NCBI RefSeq assembly: GCF_000021305.1
Contig: NC_011772.1
Location: forward strand, 4,872,001-4,936,000
DNA length: 64,000 nucleotides
From: Bacillus cereus G9842
GTDB taxonomy: Bacteria; Bacillota; Bacilli; Bacillales; Bacillaceae_G
Direction of reading: 5' to 3'
The notes under the pieces were generated by a model that was not told the origin of the DNA, ran no database searches, and worked only from the letters and a program-made list of their open reading frames with translations. A program made the translations under genes and the position numbers. This document shows, in pieces, positions 56,386-64,000 of the stretch (positions are counted from its first letter, which is position 1; every line of letters starts with the position of its first letter).

Positions 56386-57288
56386 ATGGATAAGTTTAAA
56401 TATTCATTGCTCGTTTTATTCGGTGCTTGCAGCTACGGCATACTTTCAACTATTTTCAAACTCGGATTCCTAAGTGGATTTTCAGCACATCAACTATTAG
56501 GGGGACAATATGTCTTCGGATGGATTGGACTATTTCTACTCGTTCTTTTCTTTTCACGTCATAAAGTAACAAAAAAACAATTCTTTTCATTACTAACCGT
56601 CGGAACAACAATGAGTATGACTGGAATTTTCTACGCTATTTCTGTAGAAGAGCTACCCGCATCTATCGCTGTCGTCCTACTCTTTCAGTTCACTTGGATT
56701 GGTGTCATTATCGAAGCAATTGCAAATCGAATATTTCCAAGCCGCGATAAGATCATATCTATCCTTATTTTATTTGCTGGTACATTGTTTGCAGGTGGTA
56801 TATTTGAAGGCCTCGGACAAAGTTTTTCTACGAAAGGGATTATCTTTGGACTATTAGCTGCTGTCTCTTTTTCATTCTATGTTTTTGCAAGCGGACGCGT
56901 TGCTACAGATGTTCCCCCTTATACGAAAAGCTTTCTTATGACAACAAGTGCAACTCTTATCGTATGCCTATTCTTCCCGCCGACCTTTTTAACAGATGGT
57001 GCCCTGCAAGCTGGTCTATGGAAATATGCTTTCTTCCTCGGATTATTCGGCGTTGTTGTACCTGTCATTTGTTTTTCAATCGGTGTACCAAAAGTTGGAA
57101 CAGGACTTAGCACGATATTAGGTGCAGCTGAATTACCAACTGCTATTATCGCTTCTATTACACTTGTACATGAAGTCGTAACCTTCATGCAGTGGATTGG
57201 AATTATTTTTATATTGCTTGGAATTTTCACTCCCCAGCTGCTTACGGCTAGGAAAGAAAGGAAACATAATCGCGTGCATAGCGCTTGA
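56386..57288 (+). CDS. EamA/DMT-family transporter
   Basis: A 300-residue protein with ten helices and two EamA repeats (FGACSYGILSTIFKLGF; ISVEELPASIAVVLLFQFTW). DMT permeases export metabolites, amino acids or drugs; the substrate is unknown. Start ATG 56386 follows AAAGGAGGAT, just past a terminator-like hairpin. The longer frame runs through the leader and is not used. Confidence 0.87.
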   Translation: MDKFKYSLLVLFGACSYGILSTIFKLGFLSGFSAHQLLGGQYVFGWIGLFLLVLFFSRHKVTKKQFFSLLTVGTTMSMTGIFYAISVEELPASIAVVLLFQFTWIGVIIEAIANRIFPSRDKIISILILFAGTLFAGGIFEGLGQSFSTKGIIFGLLAAVSFSFYVFASGRVATDVPPYTKSFLMTTSATLIVCLFFPPTFLTDGALQAGLWKYAFFLGLFGVVVPVICFSIGVPKVGTGLSTILGAAELPTAIIASITLVHEVVTFMQWIGIIFILLGIFTPQLLTARKERKHNRVHSA

Positions 57289-57306
57289 AAAAAATACAGA
57301 ATTTAT

Positions 57307-57462
57307 ATAAAGTAAAACTTTAATTAGTGGGGGTTTTGTTCATCCCCCACTGATTATCAGCCCTCACCAATCGGGCTTTTACGGGCAGTTGATCCCCACC
57401 TAACTTCTTCGCTTTCGCTGAATTTTGAGGTGGAGTCTTACTGCCCGTTAATGCGGGATAAA
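57307..57462. repeat. bcr1-like dispersed repeat (about 155 bp)
   Basis: The element is bounded by ATAAA at both ends (57307-57311 and 57458-57462). It contains GTGGGGG/CCCCCAC (about 57327-57351) and a large hairpin ACGGGCAGT/ACTGCCCGT (about 57379-57448) with inner CCACCT/AGGTGG. Length, structure and TTTAT (ATAAA) ends match the bcr1 repeat described from B. cereus-group chromosomes; the sequence match is from memory. Confidence 0.7.
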
Positions 57463-57506
57463 AATATAACTGCAATTAAAATAAGTAAATTTATCGGGAG
57501 GTATAA

Positions 57507-57761
57507 ATGACTATTTTAAGCATCGTATTTTTTGCTATTATGTGTATCTTCTTCCTAATAAGATATATGAAAGAAAAGAAATTTTACGATTTACTTCTCA
57601 TTCCCGTTTGTATATATGCAGGAGCAGTGAAAACTCCTTTCGTAGAGTACTTAAACTTTAATACTACATTTAAAATAACGTATGATATTGCAGCTATTAT
57701 TCTTGTAATCCTTGCTGTACTTTTCTTTTTGAAAGATAAGAAAGAGAATCATACTGCATAA
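57507..57761 (+). CDS. Small membrane protein, unknown
   Basis: An 84-residue protein with two to three hydrophobic segments (about residues 2-17, 28-45 and 57-76). Start ATG 57507 behind GGGAGGT. Not recognised. It lies between the bcr1-like repeat and the metG terminator and is probably monocistronic. Confidence 0.7.
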   Translation: MTILSIVFFAIMCIFFLIRYMKEKKFYDLLLIPVCIYAGAVKTPFVEYLNFNTTFKITYDIAAIILVILAVLFFLKDKKENHTA

Positions 57762-57762
57762 C

Positions 57763-57796
57763 AAAAGACCTTTCATTTACTTGAAAGGTCTTTTTC
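57763..57796. terminator. Bidirectional terminator
   Basis: 12-bp perfect stem AAAGACCTTTCA/TGAAAGGTCTTT with T-runs, between the small membrane gene and metG. Confidence 0.85.
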
Positions 57797-57802
57797 TCTA
57801 TC

Positions 57803-59437
57803 TCATTTTGCCGCTCCATACAGCTTCTCTATCTCATGCTCAATTTGTTTTACATCGATTCGCTCAAATAATGGCTGCACGCTATCAATTCTATTCGGCA
57901 ACGTATTTTGCGGTTCCCAATTTCGGTTCACAATCGACAATGTGCTTCGAACTCTTTCACTTGAAAATGGTAAAAATGGTTCAAGGAGATTTGCAAAATT
58001 AGCAATAAGATAAATACAATTATAAATCGTTTCTTCACATGAAACTGGATTATCTTCTCTTTCTTTCCAAGGCTGTCTCTCATCAAAGTATTTATTTGCA
58101 AAACGTACGGCATCGAATATTGTTTCTAGCGCCACCTTAAATGTAGTTTGCTCAATCGCCTCTCCTACATTTTTATATAATCCTTCTACTTTATCCTTCA
58201 GTTCTACATTGATAGTTCCCTGCGGCACAATGCCATCATAATATTTTTCAATAAACTTTAATGTCCGGTTCACGAAGTTCCCGTATGCACCTAACAGTTC
58301 ACTATTATGACTGTAAATGAATTCACGCCATGAAAAATCAGTATCACGATTTTCTGGTGCATTTACTGTTAAAAAGTAACGAATAGAATCTGGATTGTAA
58401 CGTTCTAATATGTCAGGCACCCATACTGCCCAGTTTTTACTCGTAGATAACTTTCTTTTTTCAACTGTTAAATACTCATTCGAAACGATATGACGCGGGA
58501 TTGCTTCCTCTCCTATTCCAAGTAAAACCGCTGGCCAAATGATGGAGTGAAATGGAATATTATCCTTGCCGTGTACATAATATGTTTGCGCATCGCTATT
58601 CCAAAACTCATGATCATCTTTTCCTGTTTCTTCAGCCCAATATTTACTCGCTGAATAATATCCTGCCACTGCTTCTATCCATACGTAAATTTTCTTATCT
58701 TCATACCCTTTCACTGGAATTGGTACCCCGATTGGTAAATCTCTTGATACAACCCTATCTTGTAAGCCTTCCTTTACATATCTTTCCGTTAATTGAATTG
58801 CATTATCACGCCATGTTCCTTTTTCTTTTGCGATTTCTACAACTTTTTTAATTTGCTGCTGAAATGTATGCAATGCAAAATAAAAATGCTCTGTTTCCTC
58901 TACAGATGGTGTACTACCACATAACTTGCATGTCTTTTCTAACAAATCGAGTGGATCTAAAATAGCTGAACACGCATCGCATTGATCGCCTCTTGCTGCT
59001 TCATGGCAATGTGGACATATTCCTTCTACATAACGATCCGGTAAAAACTGCGTACACGTTTTACAGTACGCTTGTTCCACTGTTTTTTTATAAATATAGC
59101 CTTCTTCCAATAAACGTAAAAAAACTTTTTGAACAGTTTCATGATGATGCTCGCTATCGGTACGTGTATAGCAATCATACGTAAAACCGAGATCACGAAA
59201 ACATCGCTGGAATTCTTCATGGTACTTATTAGCAATTTCTTTTGCTGTCACACCTTCTTGTTTTGCTCTAATTGCAATCGGTGTTCCATTACAATCACTG
59301 CCCGAAACATACAACACATTCTCACCTTTTGCCCGGTAATAACGTGCTAAAATATCTCCAGGTAACAAACTCGCAATATGACCAAGATGTAACGAGCCAT
59401 TTGCATACGGCCAAGCGCCTCCAATAAAAATACTCAT
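57803..59437 (-). CDS. metG: Methionyl-tRNA synthetase
   Basis: A 544-residue class I synthetase charging tRNA-Met. The HIGH motif reads HLGH (about residues 17-20). The KMSKS-like motif is KLSTS (about residues 335-339, in [13 protein letters not shown]), a form found in this synthetase group. Two zinc knuckles CKTC...CPHC and CDAC...CKLC occupy about residues 125-175, the four-knuckle type; the C-terminal tRNA-binding EMAP domain of longer enzymes is absent. A Met T-box leader controls it. A second metG elsewhere in the genome is likely but not seen here. Confidence 0.95.
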   Translation of the reverse strand: MSIFIGGAWPYANGSLHLGHIASLLPGDILARYYRAKGENVLYVSGSDCNGTPIAIRAKQEGVTAKEIANKYHEEFQRCFRDLGFTYDCYTRTDSEHHHETVQKVFLRLLEEGYIYKKTVEQAYCKTCTQFLPDRYVEGICPHCHEAARGDQCDACSAILDPLDLLEKTCKLCGSTPSVEETEHFYFALHTFQQQIKKVVEIAKEKGTWRDNAIQLTERYVKEGLQDRVVSRDLPIGVPIPVKGYEDKKIYVWIEAVAGYYSASKYWAEETGKDDHEFWNSDAQTYYVHGKDNIPFHSIIWPAVLLGIGEEAIPRHIVSNEYLTVEKRKLSTSKNWAVWVPDILERYNPDSIRYFLTVNAPENRDTDFSWREFIYSHNSELLGAYGNFVNRTLKFIEKYYDGIVPQGTINVELKDKVEGLYKNVGEAIEQTTFKVALETIFDAVRFANKYFDERQPWKEREDNPVSCEETIYNCIYLIANFANLLEPFLPFSSERVRSTLSIVNRNWEPQNTLPNRIDSVQPLFERIDVKQIEHEIEKLYGAAK

Positions 59438-59460
59438 CTTACATTCCTCCTTTTAAATAT

Positions 59461-59760
59461 AAAAAAGCCCCGCCCTTATCTTAAAAAAGATAAGGGCGGG
59501 GCTGTATAAACAGTCGCGGTACCACCTTATTTCGCCAATTACTCACATAATTAGCCTTAACAAGTACGGAGCTATATGCTCTTATACTGTGGTTTTGATA
59601 ACGAGTACCAACTCTCGTCGCCGCCTACTATTATCATTTGATAAGTTCAGGACGAAGCTCAAAGGCCATTGTTCAAATGAATATTCTTGCTTCTTCTCAG
59701 CTACCGAAGCTCTCTGGAAAGAATGTGTTCATCCTACTTTTCCTTTTCAACGCTTTTACG
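59461..59760 (-). promoter_or_regulatory. T-box leader of metG, methionine specifier
   Basis: T-box AAGGTGGTACCGCG (59528-59515, minus strand). The terminator AGCCCCGCCCTTATCTT/AAGATAAGGGCGGGGCT with Ts is at 59503-59462. In stem I, AAAGG pairs with CCTTT, leaving GAACAATGG in the specifier loop; the ATG triplet fits methionine. Distal AGAGAGC...GCTGAGAAG elements are present. Uncharged tRNA-Met would allow read-through into metG. Confidence 0.93.
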
Positions 59761-59873
59761 TATAAAAAGTATTGTACGACTTAATCACAGAAAAATCAAA
59801 CTTTTATTCAGAAAGAAAAGGAAATCCCATCCCCCTGCCGAATAACTATACGTTCACAAAAGGAGTGATAACA

Positions 59874-60692
59874 TTGAACCAAAAACAACTAAGCACTATT
59901 AATGAAAAAAGCTGGAATACAGCTGCTTATGAAGCTTGGACGAATCGCCATGGGGCACCGGAGGATTATGCGAAAAAAATCATGGAAGACCCTATGCGCG
60001 AGGTAGATCACTATTTACCTTACATACAATCTCCGAAAGGAAAACATATTATTAATTTACTAGGATCAAAAGGGAATAAGGCCGTTGCTCTCGCCCTTTT
60101 AGGCTCTGACGTAACAGTTGTTGATATTTCAGCAAGTAATGCAAAATATGCAAATGAACTTGCTGCCGCCGCAGACGTCTCTATTCATTACATCGTTTCT
60201 GATGTACTAGATGTAAATCTCTCCAAATCATTTGATATCGTATTACTGGAGCTTGGTGTACTTCATTACTTTCTAGATTTAAAACCACTTTTCAAAAAAA
60301 TTTCTCAACTACTAAAGCCAGGTGGAATACTTATCCTTCGCGATTACCATCCAATATACACAAAGCTATTAGGAGTAGACCACCCATCGTTTCGAGCAAG
60401 TGGAAATTATTTCGATGAAGAATTGATTGAAGATGATGTTGCTTATAGCATTCTTCTTACAGAAGCGCAGAAAGAATCGTTACCGAAAACAACCATCCGT
60501 CGCTGGACATTAGGAGAAATTATTACAACACTCGCCGAAGAACATTTTAAGATTGAAAAACTAATTGAAGAACAGGGACCTCATCAAAAGTGGGTCTTCC
60601 CTTCTACTGCCCCAGAAGGAATTGAAGAACAAATACCCGGTCTATATACAATAATTGCGCGAGCATGCAAAAAAGGATCCCTTCACGGATAG
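59874..60692 (+). CDS. SAM-dependent methyltransferase
   Basis: A 272-residue class I methyltransferase. Motif I is INLLGSKGNKAVALALLGSD-type (about residues 58-75), the acidic residue in VTVVDISASN follows, and LLKPGGILILRDYHP is motif post II. The substrate is unknown. I place the start at TTG 59874, behind AAAGGAGTGATAACA; the longer ATG frame runs through the T-box region. The 3' end forms half of a very long hairpin. Confidence 0.83.
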   Translation: MNQKQLSTINEKSWNTAAYEAWTNRHGAPEDYAKKIMEDPMREVDHYLPYIQSPKGKHIINLLGSKGNKAVALALLGSDVTVVDISASNAKYANELAAAADVSIHYIVSDVLDVNLSKSFDIVLLELGVLHYFLDLKPLFKKISQLLKPGGILILRDYHPIYTKLLGVDHPSFRASGNYFDEELIEDDVAYSILLTEAQKESLPKTTIRRWTLGEIITTLAEEHFKIEKLIEEQGPHQKWVFPSTAPEGIEEQIPGLYTIIARACKKGSLHG

Positions 60693-60714
60693 GATCCTTT
60701 TTGCATGCTCGCGC
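60657..60714. terminator. Exceptionally long terminator hairpin over the methyltransferase stop
   Basis: The 24-base arm 60657-60680 and the 23-base arm 60692-60714 are complementary except for one extra A, with an 11-base loop. The left arm is the last coding bases. A run of Ts is inside the right arm, so a shorter inner stem (AAAAAGGATCC/GGATCCTTTTT) is the working terminator. Confidence 0.75.
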
Positions 60715-61087
60715 ATATAAGTTGAGGTTGGAGATTACCATAATTCTGTAGAATAGGACACAAGATATTTCAACATTTCGTCTCTGACTTACGTCGTCAA
60801 AAAGGGGTATGACCAACATAACGAAGAGTAATGTTTTAGTTGATACTGATAATCGTTATCAACTAATTAGAAGTATACATGATGTTATTTCAAATTTCAA
60901 TAGCATTTCTAATATTTATTTATGGATTTTATGATATACAAATGTATACATTTTAAGAACTTTTTCTAATACCAATCTGACTCCTTCCATTATCTGCTAT
61001 AATTTTCATTGAACAGATTAATAACTTCATAATAATGTTTTTATTAATTCCGCTTCAAATATCTATAAATCATAATAAACAGTTTAA
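60715..61087. other. Intergenic region with Fur-like box
   Basis: No convincing gene. A 25-codon frame follows the Fur-like box (about 60881-60958) without a good ribosome binding site. A TATAAT (about 60999-61004, in TGCTATAAT) should serve the chemoreceptor. Confidence 0.5.
60842..60860. promoter_or_regulatory. Fur-like box
   Basis: GATACTGATAATCGTTATC matches the 19-bp Fur consensus GATAATGATAATCATTATC at 17 positions. It overlaps a TTGATA -35-like element at 60840-60845, but no iron gene is adjacent. Confidence 0.65.
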
Positions 61088-61105
61088 ATGAGGGTAGGGG
61101 TAACG

Positions 61106-62800
61106 ATGAAATATGTTAGTATTCGAAAAAAACTACTGTTCACACTCTTAAGCATTTCTTCTTTATTTAGCATTGCTCTTATTGTTATTCTTTCATTCGC
61201 CATGAATCAAGCAAGTGAAATCGAAACGTTAAAAAATGATGTATCGAAAAGAGCGACGATTTTAAAAGAACGTGGCGATTGGTTCCAGGCACAAGTTGCT
61301 GGTTTACAAGAATATTTGCTATCACATGATCAAAAAGGATTAGATAAGTTCAACCGAGAAGGGAAAAAATTAGCTGATACTAGAGAGAAAGTAACAAGTG
61401 ACAAGAAGCTCCCAGAAGGAATGAAAGAAGCCATTTTAATGGGAGGAAAATGGCGTAGCGTCATAGATAATGAGGTACTACCTCTTGCGCATGAAGGAAA
61501 ATGGGACGAAGCATCTAAAATTGCTTTAGCACAAACAGATTATGTAAATGATCTGTTAGGTCGTTTTAATAAATATACAAATGAAGAGAATGAGAAACGT
61601 GACGCATTAATTGCTGACGTCGAGTCTTCTTCATCACTTATTCAATATATTATTTTCTTCTCACTCATTACATGTACATTAACGTCTATTTTATTAGCAT
61701 GGTGGTTCTCTGGTAAACTCGTTAAACCAATTCGACAAATTGATGAGAAGTTGAAAGAATTAGCTTCTCAAGATGGAGATTTAACGGCTAGATTACACGT
61801 AACGAGTAAAGATGAAATTGGTGACATTGCAAATTCCTTTAATCAAATGCTCACTAACTTACAGCATATAATAAAACAAGTTCAACAAACATCAACAAGT
61901 GTAAAAGAAGCTTCCGAAAATGTATTTATCGAAACAACCGCTTCTATGGAAAATACCGCAAGGACACAAGAAACTATGAATGCTCTTGAACACAATATTC
62001 GTTCACAAGTTTCTAGCATTGAAGAAAGTTCAACCTCAATGGATGACATGGCAACGAGTGTTCAGCGTATTGCTGAGGCCGCCTCTTCTGTTACTAGTTT
62101 AGCTGTCACAACCTCAGAAAAAGCAGATGATGGGAATAAAGTCATTGAGAAATCTATTACACAAATGCATACAATTAACGAAGCTGTTAACGCTACATCA
62201 CAAGTAGTTGAGCGACTCATTACACATACAAATCATATCGATACTGCACTTCAATCTATTTCTAATATCGCCGAGCAAACAAATTTACTCGCTTTAAATG
62301 CTTCTATTGAAGCAGCTCGTGCTGGTGAACACGGCAAAGGATTCGCTGTTGTTGCTGATGAAGTTAGAAAACTTGCTGAACAATCTCAACTAGCCGCAAC
62401 TGACATTAACCATTTACTGCATCAAATTCAAGCCGATACAAAAATAGCAAATGACATGATGACACAAGGTCAAGCAGAGGCTTCTGAAGGAATTACGGTT
62501 ATTCGTACCGCTGGATCTTCATTCTCAGAAATTGTTAACCACATTAACAAAGTCTCTACGCAAATGCAAGAAATGTCTGCAACTGCTGAAGAGATGGCTG
62601 CAAGCTCTGAAGAAATGAACGCAGCTTTAAATAATATCGCTTCTATTTCAAACGAAGTTGCTGCAGAAACATCACAAACAGCACATTCAGCTGGTGATCA
62701 AGTAAACAAAATGAGTATCGTGGCTAACAAATCATCTGAAATGAAAACAATCGTACAAGAACTTGAAATTCTCGTTTCTCATTTCAAAACAAACGCTTAA
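61106..62800 (+). CDS. Methyl-accepting chemotaxis protein (4HB-type sensor)
   Basis: A 564-residue chemoreceptor: membrane helices about residues 12-32 and 180-202 frame a helical four-helix-bundle-like sensor ([19 protein letters not shown]). HAMP follows (about 203-257), then the signalling domain with [20 protein letters not shown]. Start ATG 61106 follows AGGGG; the six-codon longer form is less supported. A close paralogue follows in tandem, probably a duplication. Ligand unknown. Confidence 0.92.
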   Translation: MKYVSIRKKLLFTLLSISSLFSIALIVILSFAMNQASEIETLKNDVSKRATILKERGDWFQAQVAGLQEYLLSHDQKGLDKFNREGKKLADTREKVTSDKKLPEGMKEAILMGGKWRSVIDNEVLPLAHEGKWDEASKIALAQTDYVNDLLGRFNKYTNEENEKRDALIADVESSSSLIQYIIFFSLITCTLTSILLAWWFSGKLVKPIRQIDEKLKELASQDGDLTARLHVTSKDEIGDIANSFNQMLTNLQHIIKQVQQTSTSVKEASENVFIETTASMENTARTQETMNALEHNIRSQVSSIEESSTSMDDMATSVQRIAEAASSVTSLAVTTSEKADDGNKVIEKSITQMHTINEAVNATSQVVERLITHTNHIDTALQSISNIAEQTNLLALNASIEAARAGEHGKGFAVVADEVRKLAEQSQLAATDINHLLHQIQADTKIANDMMTQGQAEASEGITVIRTAGSSFSEIVNHINKVSTQMQEMSATAEEMAASSEEMNAALNNIASISNEVAAETSQTAHSAGDQVNKMSIVANKSSEMKTIVQELEILVSHFKTNA

Positions 62801-62868
62801 AGTGAAAATGACAAAAGCTCAAAGGTATAGGAAAGAAAGTTTTACAGTCTCTCTTTTTTCACTTTAAA
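62799..62868 (+). terminator. Hairpin after the first tandem chemoreceptor
   Basis: TTAAAGTGAAAA (62799-62810) is complementary to TTTTCACTTTAA (about 62856-62867) across a 45-base loop. A weak long-loop terminator. Confidence 0.45.
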
Positions 62869-62889
62869 ATATATCTTTCTATCTCTCAT

Positions 62890-63000
62890 TCCGTCTGCTA
62901 TAATTCCTAAAGGAAATAAGAAAGCTTTATTCCAACTGGAGTAAAGCTTTCTTTCATTTTTTACATTAATTAATTCTAATACTAAGATTTCACAAAGGAG
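62890..63000 (+). promoter_or_regulatory. Promoter and early hairpin of the second chemoreceptor
   Basis: TGCTATAATT at 62897-62906 is an extended -10, the same sequence as upstream of the first chemoreceptor. About 15 bases later GAAAGCTTTA...TAAAGCTTTC forms a hairpin (about 62919-62953) followed by a T-rich run. An attenuator or leader terminator is possible. Confidence 0.5.
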
Positions 63001-63012
63001 GCTTTTTATCAT

Positions 63013-64000
63013 ATGAATTTTGTAAGTATCAGAAAAAAACTTATGTTCATGATGGGAACGATTTGCGCTTTATTTGGTATCGCCTTAGCATTTATTTTAT
63101 TTTTTGCTATTGACCAATCTCGTAAAGCTGAAACATTACAAAAAGAAATTTCTCCACTGGCAACAGAATTGAAAGAACGTGGAGATGCTTATCAAGTACA
63201 GCTCTCTGCTTTAAGAGGTTATTTACTACAACATGATCAAGTCGAATTAGACAAGTTTAATGAGATGAGTAAACGTCTTGAGGATTCAAAAGATAAACTT
63301 CTTTCTAATCCAAATCTTTCTTCGTCCGTAAAAAGCACAATGGAATTAGGGTCTACTTGGAGAAAGTTCGTTGAAGAAAAAGTATTCACTCTTGCAAAAG
63401 AACAAAAATGGGAAGAAGCTTTACAAGTAGCTTCTTCAGAAAACGGAACTGTCTATAAAGTAATTGGTGACTTCACAAATTATAGTAATGAACAAGCTAC
63501 ATTACGTGAACAATCTATTGAAAAAATTGACCAATCTGCACTCTTAATCGAATATGTTATTTTCTTATCACTTGTTATTTGTATTGTCGCTGCAATTATT
63601 CTTGCATGGTGGTTCTCTGGTAAACTTGTGAAACCAATTCAACAAATTGACACGAAACTAAAAGAGTTAGCTTCTCAAGAAGGTGACTTAACGGCACGTC
63701 TACAAGTAAATAGCAACGATGAAATCGGTGCTATCGCAGCATCATTTAATAAAATGTTAGAAAACCTACAACATATTATTAATCGTGTTCAAAAAACATC
63801 AGTGGAAGTACAAACCGCTTCTGAAAACATGCTAGAAAAAACGAATACATCACGTGAGGCGACAGTAAGAGTCCAAAGCTCAATGTCTAACTTAAACGCA
63901 AGTATTCAATCACAAGCTTCTAGTATTGAAGAAAGTTCAACTGCAATGGACGATATGGCAGTAAGTGTTCAACGTATTGCTGAATCTGCTTCATCTGTAG
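63013..64000 (+). CDS. Methyl-accepting chemotaxis protein, cut by window end
   Basis: The first 329 residues of a chemoreceptor closely paralogous to the preceding one. It has membrane helix 1 (about residues 11-32), a 4HB-type sensor (ELKERGDAYQVQLSALRGYL), membrane helix 2 (about 180-201, ending [12 protein letters not shown]) and HAMP. The signalling domain begins with [19 protein letters not shown]. Start ATG 63013 lies ten bases after AAGGAGG. The 3' part is beyond the window. It forms a tandem pair with the gene at 61106. Confidence 0.9.
   Translation, partial: MNFVSIRKKLMFMMGTICALFGIALAFILFFAIDQSRKAETLQKEISPLATELKERGDAYQVQLSALRGYLLQHDQVELDKFNEMSKRLEDSKDKLLSNPNLSSSVKSTMELGSTWRKFVEEKVFTLAKEQKWEEALQVASSENGTVYKVIGDFTNYSNEQATLREQSIEKIDQSALLIEYVIFLSLVICIVAAIILAWWFSGKLVKPIQQIDTKLKELASQEGDLTARLQVNSNDEIGAIAASFNKMLENLQHIINRVQKTSVEVQTASENMLEKTNTSREATVRVQSSMSNLNASIQSQASSIEESSTAMDDMAVSVQRIAESASSV

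Noticed and set aside
60604..60819. 71-codon minus-strand frame over the methyltransferase end
   Set aside because: No ribosome binding site; half of it is the antisense of a real gene and the long hairpin.

Overview
The window looks like a chromosomal segment of a Bacillus cereus-group bacterium. It is AT-rich, and most genes have strong AAGGAGG-type ribosome binding sites. The gene order matches Bacillus blocks (yutCD, lipA, yunABCD, sufCDSUB, metNPQ, yus and fad genes). Spore genes, S-box and T-box leaders and a FadR box are present. I see no tRNA, rRNA, CRISPR array, prophage or transposase gene, so this is mainly core chromosome with lineage-specific small genes and dispersed repeats.

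Layout. 1-11 kb: the 3' part of glpX, a DUF3055 gene, a probable structured small RNA with its own promoter and terminator, yutD, a YutC-type lipoprotein, a MerR/TipAS regulator divergent from a YhfC intramembrane protease, small hydrolase genes, lipA and yunABCD (yunD apparently starts at CTG). 11-24 kb: a repeat-rich gap, the Fe-S assembly operon sufCDSUB, the methionine ABC operon metNPQ-metQ under a SAM-I riboswitch, a yusDEF-like cluster, a composite repeat with a 120-bp tandem unit, gcvH, a Spx/ArsC-like gene and an 81-bp tandem repeat carrying a palindrome. 24-37 kb: a lipoprotein, a PAP2 phosphatase, ldh with a PTS-EIIC/PfoR-like gene behind a Rex-like box, two CotF-like coat genes, an MBL hydrolase, the beta-oxidation operon fadNAE with a FadR box, YuzL, a small D,D-carboxypeptidase and a proline dehydrogenase.

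37-64 kb: accessory functions. These include a dCache chemoreceptor, a TrmB regulator, an MFS exporter behind a perfect palindrome and a T-box-controlled amino-acid exchanger that has lost its first membrane segments. They also include a secreted protein with 49-residue repeats, yidC2 preceded by a MifM-like leader ORF, an XRE-DUF3169-M50 protease operon, DedA, an L,D-transpeptidase, a two-component system, an EamA transporter, a bcr1-like repeat, methionyl-tRNA synthetase with a Met T-box, a methyltransferase, an orphan Fur-like box and two tandem chemoreceptors, the second cut by the window end.

The most interesting signal is at 46.15-46.47 kb. A 94-codon membrane-anchored ORF ends inside an 11-bp perfect hairpin whose other arm covers the start of the yidC2 Shine-Dalgarno sequence. 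This is the architecture of the B. subtilis MifM-YidC2 translation-arrest switch, with a diverged arrest region. Other notable items are the deleted exchanger under an intact T-box, three 81-bp-phased palindromes, the uncharacterised RNA at 1.04-1.24 kb, and the orphan Fur-like box.
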